Translations under genes and position numbers: made by a program
Notes under the pieces: model-generated
Database searches by the model: none
What the model saw: the letters and a program-made list of their open reading frames with translations, nothing else
Told to the model about the DNA's origin: nothing
Part shown: piece by piece, positions 27,669 to 36,520 of the stretch
Layout: every line of letters begins with the position of its first letter
How positions within the stretch are numbered: the stretch's first letter is position 1
Assembly: GCA_913043255.1 (NCBI GenBank)
Contig: CAJWLK010000006.1
Coordinates: 62,001-126,000 of the forward strand
Length of the DNA stretch: 64,000 nucleotides
Origin: an uncultured Gemmatimonadota bacterium
GTDB lineage: Bacteria > Gemmatimonadota > Gemmatimonadetes > Palauibacterales > Palauibacteraceae
Direction: 5' to 3'

Positions 27669-29786
27669 ATGCGTTTTCACTATCTAGTCGCAGTCTTTCT
27701 CATTGCAATTTCAGCTTGCGAAATGCAAAGCACACCAGAAGATGTGCGCCTAGAAGGTGCTAGCGCTGTCGATGATGCCGTGCTCGAAAGTGCAACGCCG
27801 GATGGTGACTGGTTGACCTATGGAGGCAACTACGCCGAAGACCGATACAGCACTCTCGAACAAATCACCAAGGGAAACGTCGATCAACTGGGCCTAGTCT
27901 GGAGTTACGACTTTGAACTCCGAGGTGGTGTTGAAGCAACACCACTCGTAGCGGGCGGCGTAATGTACACGAGTGGACCGTGGAGCGTTGTTCACGCAAT
28001 CGATGTCCGTACGGGGGAAAGAATTTGGCGTCATGACCCAGGCGTACCTCGAATCCGTGGCCGGCTCGCATGTTGCGATGTAGTGAACCGCGGTGTGGCC
28101 ATGTACGAGGGGAAAATTTTCGTAGGTACGATTGACGGACGGCTGGTCGCACTTGATGCCGATACGGGAGAACCAGTTTGGGAGGCTCTCACGGTTAACC
28201 AGGATGAGCCTTACTCAATCACCGGTGCACCACGAGTTGTACAAGGGCTGGTTGTGATTGGAAACGGGGGGGCTGAGTACGGAGTGAGAGGGTATGTCTC
28301 AGCGTACGATGCCAGAAGTGGTGAATTAGTTTGGCGAACGTATACCGTCCCAGGAAACCCAGCAGATGGCTTTGAGTCAGAAGCTCTTGAAATGGCCGCC
28401 GAGACTTGGAGTGGCGAGTGGTGGATCGCAGGCGGTGGTGGCACTGCGTGGGATGCTTTCGCTTATGATCCTACACTGGACCTTCTCTACATCGGGACAG
28501 GAAATGGGTCACCATGGTCCCGAAACCTTCGGAGCCCAGGTGGAGGTGACAACCTCTTCCTTGCTTCAATCCTTGCAGTCCGACCCGCAACTGGTGAGTA
28601 CGTGTGGCACTTTCAGACGACCCCTGGAGACCATTGGGACTACACAGCCGTTCAACCAATAACAGTTGGCAGCATCGAGTTCGATGGACAGATGCGTCGT
28701 GTAGTCATGCAGGCGCCCAAGAACGGCTTCTTCTACGTACTTGACGCGGAGACCGGTGAGTTTCTTTCGGGACAACCCTACATCACACTTAACTGGGCAG
28801 AAGGCCTCGATTTAGAGACTGGTCGTCCTGTCGAAGCCGTTGAAGCAGTTCATGGTTTCGACTGGACCATGATTACACCTGCTGCTCTTGGCGGTCATAA
28901 CTGGCAGCCACAATCATTCAATCACAAGACGGGGCTCATGTACATTCCCATTCAGGAAGGGTGGGTCGAGCGTAGTGAAATTGAGGGATGGGAGTATACT
29001 GAACTTAATATTGAGGATCACAGTTACGGACCCGCGGTCAACAACCTCGGGCACATGAGCCGAGCCCGCTCGTACGATGGCCAAGAAGCGCCAGGCTACC
29101 TGGTAGCATGGGATCCGAAAGCTCAAGAGGCGAGATGGTCAGTTCAGCTGGCTGGGTATTGGAACGGTGGCACCATGACGACCTCGACAGGCCTCGTTTT
29201 CCAAGGGGGTGGTGACGGTCGGTTCGTTGCCTACGACGCAGATACAGGCGAACAACTTTGGGAGACAGCAACTAACATTGGAATCCTCGGTGGCCCAATA
29301 ACCTACACCGTCGATGGCCAACAGTATGTCTCGGTGGCTGCTGGTTGGGGAGGTGCCCGCGGCCGAACCAGAGCGCCATATGGAGAGGCAAACAAATACG
29401 AACAGAAGGGGCGTGTATTTACGTTCGCACTTAACGGCACTGCTCCCATGCCTCTGCCTCGCACCAAGCGTCCATTTTTCGCACCTGACTTAGACCTCCC
29501 GACTGATGAGGCGAGCTTAGTTCAGGGAGGAGAACTCTTCAGTGGCTATTGTGCTAATTGTCATGGCGCACAGGGCGCATCGGAAGGTGCTATGCCCAAC
29601 CTCCATCGAGCTACTGCAGTCGTTCACCGAAACTTTGAAAATATCGTCCTTGAAGGGACACGAGAGGTAGAAGGGATGCCTTCATACGAAGGTCTGCTGA
29701 ACTCAGATCAAGTTCGCCTCATCCATGCCTATATCGTTGCAAACGCACGAAACTCCGTGACTTCACCGGAAGGTGAACCTGAGTAG
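27669..29786 (+). CDS. PQQ-dependent alcohol dehydrogenase with fused cytochrome c (type II quinohaemoprotein)
   Basis: The 705-aa protein starts with ATG behind CTAGGAG and has a lipoprotein signal with lipobox ISAC at C17. The PQQ propeller shows the vicinal disulfide pair C135-C136 (RLACCDVV), calcium and PQQ ligands E203 and N279, and the catalytic aspartate D324 in HWDYTA. The residue two after D324 is Thr, not Asp, which points to a calcium rather than a lanthanide enzyme. A C-terminal cytochrome c domain carries C628-C631-H632 (CANCH) and a probable axial methionine M670 (GMPSY). It oxidises alcohols or aldehydes in the periplasm and passes electrons to the respiratory chain. It is tethered to a membrane by lipid, unlike the soluble type II enzymes. 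Confidence 0.92.
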   Translation: MRFHYLVAVFLIAISACEMQSTPEDVRLEGASAVDDAVLESATPDGDWLTYGGNYAEDRYSTLEQITKGNVDQLGLVWSYDFELRGGVEATPLVAGGVMYTSGPWSVVHAIDVRTGERIWRHDPGVPRIRGRLACCDVVNRGVAMYEGKIFVGTIDGRLVALDADTGEPVWEALTVNQDEPYSITGAPRVVQGLVVIGNGGAEYGVRGYVSAYDARSGELVWRTYTVPGNPADGFESEALEMAAETWSGEWWIAGGGGTAWDAFAYDPTLDLLYIGTGNGSPWSRNLRSPGGGDNLFLASILAVRPATGEYVWHFQTTPGDHWDYTAVQPITVGSIEFDGQMRRVVMQAPKNGFFYVLDAETGEFLSGQPYITLNWAEGLDLETGRPVEAVEAVHGFDWTMITPAALGGHNWQPQSFNHKTGLMYIPIQEGWVERSEIEGWEYTELNIEDHSYGPAVNNLGHMSRARSYDGQEAPGYLVAWDPKAQEARWSVQLAGYWNGGTMTTSTGLVFQGGGDGRFVAYDADTGEQLWETATNIGILGGPITYTVDGQQYVSVAAGWGGARGRTRAPYGEANKYEQKGRVFTFALNGTAPMPLPRTKRPFFAPDLDLPTDEASLVQGGELFSGYCANCHGAQGASEGAMPNLHRATAVVHRNFENIVLEGTREVEGMPSYEGLLNSDQVRLIHAYIVANARNSVTSPEGEPE

Positions 29787-29888
29787 CCATGGTGATAAAA
29801 ACCGACGGCCAATCACTATCGGCCTGTAAATAAAGCATCTTGAGACACCTAACCCGACTTACAATCGATCTCTTAGGAGCCATAAACC

Positions 29889-30341
29889 ATGATCCGTAAA
29901 ACATTATCAACTGTGATTCTTATTGGTATGGCGATGGCCATCACAGCACCCCTATCTGCCCAAGCACGCACGCACATCAACCCAAGGAGTGTGAGCGATG
30001 AGGGTGCTCCACCACCCTTCAGCGGTGCTGTATGGGTGGGCGATCTCTTATTCCTGTCAGGCACACTTGGCCTGCAAGATGGTCAAGTCCCAGAAAGTGC
30101 TGAAGAGGAAGCACGACTCGTAATGGAAAGTATGAAGAGCATGCTCGAAGCTGCGGGCCTCACAATGGACGACCTCGTTTCGGTGCAGGTTTTCTGCTCG
30201 GATGTCGATCTGTATGACATCTTCAACAACGTCTATCGCACCTATTTTACGGGTAACTTCCCGGCCCGTGCATTCGTGGGCTCCGGGACTTTGCTATACG
30301 GGGCACGTTGGGAAGTTCAGGGAATCGCGTCGAGGAACTAA
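29889..30341 (+). CDS. RidA/YjgF/UK114 family protein with signal peptide
   Basis: The 150-aa protein starts with ATG behind TTAGGAGC and begins with a clear Sec signal (VILIGMAMAITAPLSAQ). The mature part (about 125 aa) is a full RidA domain: FSGAVWVGDLLFLSGTLG, EEEARLVMESMKSML, and the C-terminal PARAFVGSGTLLYGARWEV, in which the conserved arginine of the RidA active site (R in PAR) is retained. Cytoplasmic RidA hydrolyses reactive enamine/imine intermediates of PLP enzymes; many relatives lack this activity. Export is unusual, and the substrate in the periplasm is unknown. It lies 102 bases after the PQQ enzyme and 35 bases before a sodium:solute symporter. Confidence 0.88.
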   Translation: MIRKTLSTVILIGMAMAITAPLSAQARTHINPRSVSDEGAPPPFSGAVWVGDLLFLSGTLGLQDGQVPESAEEEARLVMESMKSMLEAAGLTMDDLVSVQVFCSDVDLYDIFNNVYRTYFTGNFPARAFVGSGTLLYGARWEVQGIASRN

Positions 30342-30376
30342 GCAGGCCTTCGACTCAGATCTGCACCTAAACGAAA

Positions 30377-31828
30377 ATGGCTTGGCTTCAAGCGCATTGG
30401 ATCGCGCTCACCCTTATTGCGGGCTATGGGGCGCTCATTTTCCGGCATGCGTTGGAGGGACGCCGGGGCACTAAGGGCCGCACTGACTACTACATCGGCG
30501 GACGGTCGATGGGAGGGGCAGTCCTTGGTCTGTCTTTCTTCGCGACCTACTCAAGTACCAATAGCTTCGTAGGCTTTTCGGGCCAGGCATATACCTACGG
30601 TGCACCTTGGCTGCTGTTAGCCCCTATTGTTGTTGTGTTCTCGCTATCGGCATGGCTATGGATCGCCCCACGACTCCGCGCATTCACGGGAGCAGTCGAT
30701 TCCGTCACCCTAGCAGACTATGTGGGGTTCCGATTTGAGAGCAATATAGCCCGCTCATTGGCAGCACTGATCGTGATCTCCGCAAGCTTTTTATACATGA
30801 TTGCGGTCTTTAAAGGAGTTGGGAGTCTCCTGGAGATTTTTCTGGATATCCCATACGTAGCAGCAATCTGGTTTGTCTTTGTCGTCGTCATGCTCTACAC
30901 CGCTGTCGGAGGTTTCATTTCGGTGGTTAAGACGGACGCGGTTCAAGGCGTGGTGATGGTGTTCGCCGCGATACTGCTGTTCTGGGGCACCGTAAATAGC
31001 GCGGGCGGGATCGGAGCAATTGAAAGTATCCGAGACGCGGAACTGACGTCTGAACTGTTCCGATGGGACGCTGCGATGCCTTTTCCAGTCCTCATCGGCA
31101 TCATTGTGGCAGGGACACTCAAGTTCATCGTAGATCCGCGCCAGCTTTCGAGGTTCTACGCGCTAGCAGACAAACGCGCCGTTCGGGTCGGGTTGTTTGC
31201 GTCAACTGCAGCGTTCCTCGTGGTCTATACGATTCTCATGCCAATCGGCCTATACGCCCACGGTGTATTGGGCAGTGGCCTCACCGACTCTGATCTCGTT
31301 GTACCTACACTCCTAGGCAATGCTGATATCCTCCCGGCATTACCGGCAGCTTTTGTGCTTGTTGCAATGTTAGCTGCTGCCATGTCCTCACTTGACAGTG
31401 TTCTACTTGTGATGGCATCGACTTGGGAACGTGATGTCATCTCCGTGATTCGTAACGTCGATGAAAAGCATGTGGTTAAGGAAACTCGTCGCTGGGTTGC
31501 AGTCTTTGCGCTCATTACGGCACTGCTCGCAGTACGCCCGCCAGCTAGTATCGTTACACTCACAGCGTTTTCGGGCAGCTTGTACGCTGCGTGTTTTTTC
31601 CCGGCGGTGGTCTTCGGACTATTCTGGAAACGTGGCACCGGTGCTGGAGCCGTAGCCTCGTTACTCCTCGGAGCATTAGTCCTTTTGGTGTGGGACTTCT
31701 CACCATACGGAGCATCGGTCCACGAAGTATTCCCCGCGATGGCCTTATCATCCCTCGCGTATATTGGGCTTGCTTTGTCTCGCCCTCCCCTGGCTGCTTC
31801 ATCCCGATTAGACAGCAAGCTCAATTAA
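30377..31828 (+). CDS. Sodium:solute symporter (SSS family)
   Basis: The 483-aa membrane protein has about 13 hydrophobic helices and the SSS features: an N-terminal periplasmic helix, GGRSMGGAVLGLSFFATYSS near residues 41-60 with conserved G and S/T residues of the sodium site, and VTLADYVGFRF in the loop after helix 3. It imports an organic solute with Na+; sequence alone does not give the substrate. Members of this size carry proline, pantothenate, urea or sugars. It follows the exported RidA gene by 35 bases and likely shares its transcript. It converges with the next gene across 39 bases. Confidence 0.87.
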   Translation: MAWLQAHWIALTLIAGYGALIFRHALEGRRGTKGRTDYYIGGRSMGGAVLGLSFFATYSSTNSFVGFSGQAYTYGAPWLLLAPIVVVFSLSAWLWIAPRLRAFTGAVDSVTLADYVGFRFESNIARSLAALIVISASFLYMIAVFKGVGSLLEIFLDIPYVAAIWFVFVVVMLYTAVGGFISVVKTDAVQGVVMVFAAILLFWGTVNSAGGIGAIESIRDAELTSELFRWDAAMPFPVLIGIIVAGTLKFIVDPRQLSRFYALADKRAVRVGLFASTAAFLVVYTILMPIGLYAHGVLGSGLTDSDLVVPTLLGNADILPALPAAFVLVAMLAAAMSSLDSVLLVMASTWERDVISVIRNVDEKHVVKETRRWVAVFALITALLAVRPPASIVTLTAFSGSLYAACFFPAVVFGLFWKRGTGAGAVASLLLGALVLLVWDFSPYGASVHEVFPAMALSSLAYIGLALSRPPLAASSRLDSKLN

Positions 31829-31867
31829 GGCAAGCAATCAGAATATTCCCTAAGGTTGACGTTCTTT

Positions 31868-33118
31868 TTACGTAGGGGGGTCAACTAGGTGTGAGACGTC
31901 AATGGTGTAGAGTTGTCGATCTCCCTCGTGCACCGAGTCAATGCAAACCGCTTGCCCGTCCCGCCGCCAGCGTGGATGCAAATCACACCGCGCTTCTTTT
32001 GCCAGGTGCGGATCAGCGAAAAAATCCCCGAGTGGAACGGTCCGTCTTTCGGTCAAATGAAATAAGAACAGTCTACGAAGAGAGTTGCCCGGATCTGGAT
32101 AGGTGTCACTCAGTAGCCATTTTCTGTTTGGGCTAATCGTGAAATGCCCATTTTGTTGTAGAGTGTCACCACCTATTTCCTCAACGTCAGAGGACTGGTC
32201 GGTGTAGAGGTGATATCGACTGCGCTCCCCGCGGGTGGACCACGCTAATATGTGGTTCTCGCCGACCCAGACCGGATGGGATATCTGGTTGGTGTTTTCT
32301 TCGTACGCATACGTCCAATCATTTCCCTTACCGCCGCCCGGCACAGGATGTTCACTGGTTTGAAGAATAGTGATTGAGCTGCCATCCGGATTCGCGGTAA
32401 TCAGGCGGTGGAACCACTGATTTTCGTCCTCCACCCGCTTCGTCCAACGGTGTAAGAAGAGTATCCGAGTCCCAGTGGGGTTTACTGCCGCGTGGGTAAA
32501 CCAATGAATCGCACTATTCATTGACGGCAAAGGTTGTAGCGAAGCCGCATCAGTATAACTAAGAATCAGGCTCTCCTCGCCACTGTTCAAATCGACACAG
32601 AAGAGTCCATCGTCGGACGGTCGTTTATCAAGGTTTCGAGCTATTGGATGAGTGAAATAGCCAATGGTGGGGTGGGTGACAGCCAGTCGCGCAAAATCAT
32701 AGGACAAGATGAAGTCTCCACGAGGAGAGGCAGCAGCAAGCGGTTTATCGACTGTCCTCTCATGTCTGTCCTTGAGATCACAGACGACGGTTTGGTATCC
32801 ACGGTCGGTGGCACGATTGAACAAAACCTTGTCTGTAGGACTCGATTCGAGCCATTGCAGCATTGCCCCTTGCTGCCAATTCCAACTCGTCGTTTCTGCT
32901 AGAGGAGTGAAATGGTTGTCATCTTCAAGGTCATAGTGACCGACGGTGACAACCGAACTATGGCCGGTCGGAGCGCTCGTCCGATCAACGCGATGGGCCA
33001 AGAGATATCGATTAGTCTCATCCCAAGGGCATTTATCATAATAGCCGAAAAAGGAACAGAAGGGGGGGTGAGATATCTTGTTGACCTGCGGAAGGTCTAG
33101 AGTCTCATCTCTGTTCAT
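31868..33118 (-). CDS. Cytosolic beta-propeller protein (TolB / oligogalacturonate-lyase-like), function unknown
   Basis: The 416-aa protein has no signal peptide. It begins with the conserved-looking block HPPFCSFFGYYDKCPW and then shows propeller strands (SPRGDFILSYD, NPTGTRILFLHRW, SPNRKWLLSD, HPRWRRDGQAVC). Position-specific histidines (SHPPF, QISHPVW, HFTISP) recall oligogalacturonate lyase propellers, but I cannot see its metal site with confidence. It is the third gene of a tight operon; its start (ATG behind GTAGGAA) lies three bases after the Nudix stop. Genes of this type are often annotated only as hypothetical. I do not assign a function. Confidence 0.65.
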   Translation of the reverse strand: MNRDETLDLPQVNKISHPPFCSFFGYYDKCPWDETNRYLLAHRVDRTSAPTGHSSVVTVGHYDLEDDNHFTPLAETTSWNWQQGAMLQWLESSPTDKVLFNRATDRGYQTVVCDLKDRHERTVDKPLAAASPRGDFILSYDFARLAVTHPTIGYFTHPIARNLDKRPSDDGLFCVDLNSGEESLILSYTDAASLQPLPSMNSAIHWFTHAAVNPTGTRILFLHRWTKRVEDENQWFHRLITANPDGSSITILQTSEHPVPGGGKGNDWTYAYEENTNQISHPVWVGENHILAWSTRGERSRYHLYTDQSSDVEEIGGDTLQQNGHFTISPNRKWLLSDTYPDPGNSLRRLFLFHLTERRTVPLGDFFADPHLAKEARCDLHPRWRRDGQAVCIDSVHEGDRQLYTIDVSHLVDPPT

Positions 33119-33121
33119 TTC

Positions 33122-33589
33122 CTACGTTCCATCAGTTCCAGAAACCAAATCTAATCCCAGCTCACAGCACAAAGAGCCACAGGAGGCACCATGAGCGAGA
33201 TCTTCTGGAAGCCCCCATGCCCACTCGGTGTATTGAGTTACTCCTGCAATCGCCTGCGGCACCTCAGGCTGTCCGGAAACAATACCTGCGGAGTATAACC
33301 GCATAACGAGTTCGCCCCCTGTCCGGCTATCTGAGCCTTCCGCTAGCAACTCAATAGATGATGATAGCTCGACACCTAGCTTGTCGTGTCCAATCCGCGC
33401 GACAAGCGCTTCCTCCGTTTCGCCTTCAACGTATGAACCAGCGGGCAAACCCCAAATATTTGGGAGATCATGATCATCCGAAGGGCGGCGCACCAGCAAC
33501 CAGCGAACGCCCTCTTCCGTTTGATTTTCTATCACAAGAGCGATCGATCGCTTCACCGTAACAGAAACAGACCGGTCAAAAAACTTCAA
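33122..33589 (-). CDS. Nudix-fold protein with a degenerate Nudix box
   Basis: The 155-aa protein shows the Nudix fold: an early strand SIALVIENQ, RRPSDDHDLPNIWGLPAGSY and the Nudix helix. The canonical box is G-x5-E-x7-R-E-U-x-E-E-x-G-U. Here the first Gly, the Glu at position 7, the Arg at 15 and the final Gly are kept, but the catalytic REUxEE reads RIGHDK, so the metal-binding glutamates are Asp and Lys. It may be a poor hydrolase or a ligand-binding regulator. It starts with TTG overlapping the upstream stop (TTGA), which indicates coupling to the CehA/McbA-type gene. Cytoplasmic. Confidence 0.72.
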   Translation of the reverse strand: MKFFDRSVSVTVKRSIALVIENQTEEGVRWLLVRRPSDDHDLPNIWGLPAGSYVEGETEEALVARIGHDKLGVELSSSIELLAEGSDSRTGGELVMRLYSAGIVSGQPEVPQAIAGVTQYTEWAWGLPEDLAHGASCGSLCCELGLDLVSGTDGT

Positions 33590-36054
33590 GGAACAGCCAA
33601 AGCCTCTAGGCGTGAACGCGCCTCAGCAAAACGGGCGCGAAGGTTTGGAATGTCCGCATCGCGATAGCCCTGGATCAGTCGTCCTTCTCCTAGTGCTAGA
33701 ACTTGCAACAGTTCCTGTGCCGCGGCAGTTCTGGCCCTTTGGTCTGTGCTACCAATTGCTTTGATCCACACCGGCCCAGTATGCGCAAACGGATAGTTAG
33801 CCATGCTCGGCCAACTTGCTTCTCCCCCAAGGGCTCGGATCGCAACCCAGCCCCCTTCCGGAAGTTCGATTTCCCCCTGATATTTTCGGGAACCGGGTGA
33901 TTCAATACCAGATTCAGACCAAACAATTTCACCATTTACGATCAAATCGACTTGATCAACGCCCGAGGCGGTGAGGAGATCCAACTCCCATTCCGCAGGG
34001 CCCGCTGATATGACGTCGCCAGGGGCCCCTCCTCCGATACGAAAATCGATAAACGGGCCATTGGTCACGAAAGAACGACCGTGCCGCAGTGCATCAAGAT
34101 AGGTAGGCCAGTTCAGTGCATTACCCGTTTGCGCGTACACCCTTGCTGTACCCGGAGCCATCGTACGATAGAAATCAGTCATAACATCCGTACCCGCAGA
34201 GGGAGCCACCGGGATACCGAGGTTGAGAAACCGGTGCCAAAGTTGGGCGGTACTCACCTCATCGCTCCAAAGACATACTACCTCAAGCGCATCAAGATCC
34301 CCCAAGACCGCATCCGCGACGATTTCAAGGGGCACATTCGGCATCAGTTCGGCAAATGGAAGTTCTGCCCAAAGGGACGCCTCTTCTGGTCTATTGGGAC
34401 TGACCGGATGTACGTAGTAACCCAACCCTCCCTGCGATCGGGCATGAGCAAGCGCTTCAGCATTCTCTCGATCATCCGAGCCATACACCTCGTATCCAGG
34501 TCCCCAAACCCAAGGCCAAAATAGCTCGTCGATACCAATCAACCCTATGTGCCCTAAAAAATGAGCACGTACCTCTTGGCCAAAGCGGATCAGCGGGGCT
34601 TGATCAGACTTCTGCCAACCCCAAAGATCCTGATCTTCAAATCGATTATGAAGGTTTGCAAGCAACGGGGTCGCCAGATCAAGTGCTTCTCCCTTCATGA
34701 CCGGCACAATGTCAGATGGTGAGAGGTCGTATAGACCACCGTAGTTGAGGTGGAAATGATGCTCACCTGAGGTCCACCCTGCAGCACGCGCATCCCAGAG
34801 AGGAGAAAGAACAATTTCGAGTTCAGTAACTCTTTGCGGCCCGAGTTCAACGCTCTCGGAAACTTCAGGTGTGGCAAGCCCCTGAACTGCTGACACTGTG
34901 ACAACTCTTCCTGGAACGGAAAGTTCTATTATACCGGGGGAGTAGAAGAAGACGCGTCCACTCTGTCCATCGAACCGAGCAGCTGTCTCTGCAGGGATAA
35001 TCGGGTGTCCACGCACGTCTAGAACGTTCAGGCGAGTGGGCACGGGCACACCGCCGGATTCGAACACCGTGCGGATACGAACCGTTGACATTGGTTCTCC
35101 CCATTCCCAACCGAGAATAGGAACATCTTCGATCGGACCACCTGTTCCACGAACCCGCTTCAGTCTCATCCGTTCATGTTCATCCGCTTCAGAAAAGTAG
35201 ATCCATTCCCCATTAGCACTCCAGGCGGGGGTTAGTGGAAGTCCTCCAGAGGCAAGAAGGATCGAGGGTCTTGGGTCATCAATATTCAGTAGCCGGAGGT
35301 CCCACCCATCTTGAGTAGGCCAGTTCAGTGCGATGGTAGATTCATCAGGGCTTAATGCCGGACGCGCCATTGATGCGATTTCACCCTGTATCAGGATCTG
35401 GGGAGTATCAACCCCAGGGAGTCGGAGTAACACTTGATCCGGGATCCCGGATCCTTTTTTAAGGTAGACCAACGAGTTCGCCCCAGGTTGAGGGCGGAGT
35501 TCGATTCCTGCACCTGACGTGACGCGGCGTTTTTCGTGGTTGGCGATATTAATCGCCCAAAGATCTAAGTCACCTTCTTCAGCTGAAGAATAGAAGAGTA
35601 AGGTTCCATCTGCAGAAAATGCCGGATCAAGCTCAAGCGCGGGAGAGTCTACTTGGCCCATCTCGGCACCAGAGTGACTGTCGATGAAGATAATCGAGGT
35701 GTCGTGATCATTATCTCTTACGAACGCTAGCATCTGACCATCAGGTGACCATGCCGGACGAAAATCCATGTCCCGCCCCATAGTCAACCGACGTGCAGAG
35801 CTTGTCTCTATATCCATGACCCAGATCCAACCTCGCGCGGAGAAGGCCAAACGATCGCCGTCCGGGGACGGAGCAGGATCGATGGGACCATTCGTAAGGA
35901 AAGGAAGCTCGTACCCTTCGAGGTATACGTGGTGGTTGTACCCATCAACTTTTGGATAACGGGCCTTCCACTGGCCGTCGACAAATGTTGGTCGCACTGC
36001 CATGGAAAAGAAGGTTACAAGCAAAACGACAAAAAAGATCGGGCTTCGTTTCAT
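33586..36054 (-). CDS. Exported CehA/McbA family metallohydrolase with N-terminal TolB-like propeller
   Basis: The 822-aa protein has a signal peptide (hydrophobic FFVVLLVTFFSMAV). About 300 residues of TolB-like propeller follow (PSPDGDRLAF, WSPDGQMLAF, FSADGTLLFY, WSANGEWIYF), then a beta-sandwich linker and a PHP-type metallohydrolase domain from about residue 420. Metal-binding candidates are H432, H433 and H435 in GEHHFHLNY, H498 and H502 in AHFLGH and H549 in YVHP. CehA and McbA hydrolyse carbaryl, but most family members have unknown substrates, probably esters or phosphoesters. It heads an operon with the Nudix protein (four-base overlap) and the cytosolic propeller protein. Extracytoplasmic enzyme; substrate unknown. 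Confidence 0.82.
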   Translation of the reverse strand: MKRSPIFFVVLLVTFFSMAVRPTFVDGQWKARYPKVDGYNHHVYLEGYELPFLTNGPIDPAPSPDGDRLAFSARGWIWVMDIETSSARRLTMGRDMDFRPAWSPDGQMLAFVRDNDHDTSIIFIDSHSGAEMGQVDSPALELDPAFSADGTLLFYSSAEEGDLDLWAINIANHEKRRVTSGAGIELRPQPGANSLVYLKKGSGIPDQVLLRLPGVDTPQILIQGEIASMARPALSPDESTIALNWPTQDGWDLRLLNIDDPRPSILLASGGLPLTPAWSANGEWIYFSEADEHERMRLKRVRGTGGPIEDVPILGWEWGEPMSTVRIRTVFESGGVPVPTRLNVLDVRGHPIIPAETAARFDGQSGRVFFYSPGIIELSVPGRVVTVSAVQGLATPEVSESVELGPQRVTELEIVLSPLWDARAAGWTSGEHHFHLNYGGLYDLSPSDIVPVMKGEALDLATPLLANLHNRFEDQDLWGWQKSDQAPLIRFGQEVRAHFLGHIGLIGIDELFWPWVWGPGYEVYGSDDRENAEALAHARSQGGLGYYVHPVSPNRPEEASLWAELPFAELMPNVPLEIVADAVLGDLDALEVVCLWSDEVSTAQLWHRFLNLGIPVAPSAGTDVMTDFYRTMAPGTARVYAQTGNALNWPTYLDALRHGRSFVTNGPFIDFRIGGGAPGDVISAGPAEWELDLLTASGVDQVDLIVNGEIVWSESGIESPGSRKYQGEIELPEGGWVAIRALGGEASWPSMANYPFAHTGPVWIKAIGSTDQRARTAAAQELLQVLALGEGRLIQGYRDADIPNLRARFAEARSRLEALAVP

Positions 36055-36276
36055 TCTAGCATTCCACGTTTGAATTTTTTTGACGACATTTACCTACATC
36101 GGGCGACAACTCGTCCGATGCGTCAAGGATCCTGACTACCATTAGTGCCGCAGTAGCCAATAAAAAAACTCGTCTTCCTGATCGATGTAAAGTCGTGGCC
36201 GCTTGCCCACTCACTTTTTGAATCTCTACGTTCGCTGTGAGTTGGCGTTCACTTGAACCTGCCAAAAGGACGGGTA

Positions 36277-36513
36277 ATGCGATTAATTTTCATAGCTCTC
36301 TTATGCCTAGCCTTGGGCCGTGGAGTCTCAGCTCAGAACTCGCTGGAGGTGACTGAAGTCGGGTTTGACCGGGGACGACTCCTCTACCAGTCACACTGCG
36401 GACGTTGCCATGGTATGCTTGGGCTCGGAGGCGAAGGGCCCAACCTCGCCAGACCAACACTACCTCGAGCCCCGGACCACGCATCTGTCGTCTTTGTCTT
36501 CGGACTCCCTTAG
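36277..36513 (+). pseudogene. Truncated exported cytochrome c (remnant or very small)
   Basis: A 78-aa frame starts at ATG 36277 behind AAAAGGACGGG and encodes a good signal peptide (IFIALLCLALGRGVSAQ), then a cytochrome c N-terminal half with C41-C44-H45 (CGRCH), GLGGEGPNLARPTL and a helix start. It stops before the region that should carry the axial methionine. A normal mono-haem domain needs about 30-40 more residues. The stop codon directly abuts the AGGAGGA ribosome-binding site of the next gene, as if a deletion had joined the two. It may be a relic, or a haem peptide ligated by another group. Confidence 0.6.
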
Positions 36514-36518
36514 GAGGA
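36512..36518 (+). promoter_or_regulatory. Ribosome-binding site fixing the serine hydrolase start
   Basis: AGGAGGA lies two bases before ATG 36521 and overlaps the stop codon of the cytochrome remnant. The spacing is short, but the signal peptide begins at this ATG, so it decides against the longer frame that opens at 36365. Confidence 0.6.
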
Positions 36519-36520
36519 AC

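Noticed and set aside
27669-29786. Lanthanide-dependent (XoxF/PedH-like) alcohol dehydrogenase.
   Set aside because: The residue two after the catalytic Asp (WDYTA) is Thr, whereas lanthanide enzymes have Asp there.
36365-36520. Upstream extension of the serine hydrolase by 52 residues.
   Set aside because: The extension overlaps the cytochrome remnant in another frame, is polar and would bury the signal peptide; AGGAGGA favours ATG 36521.
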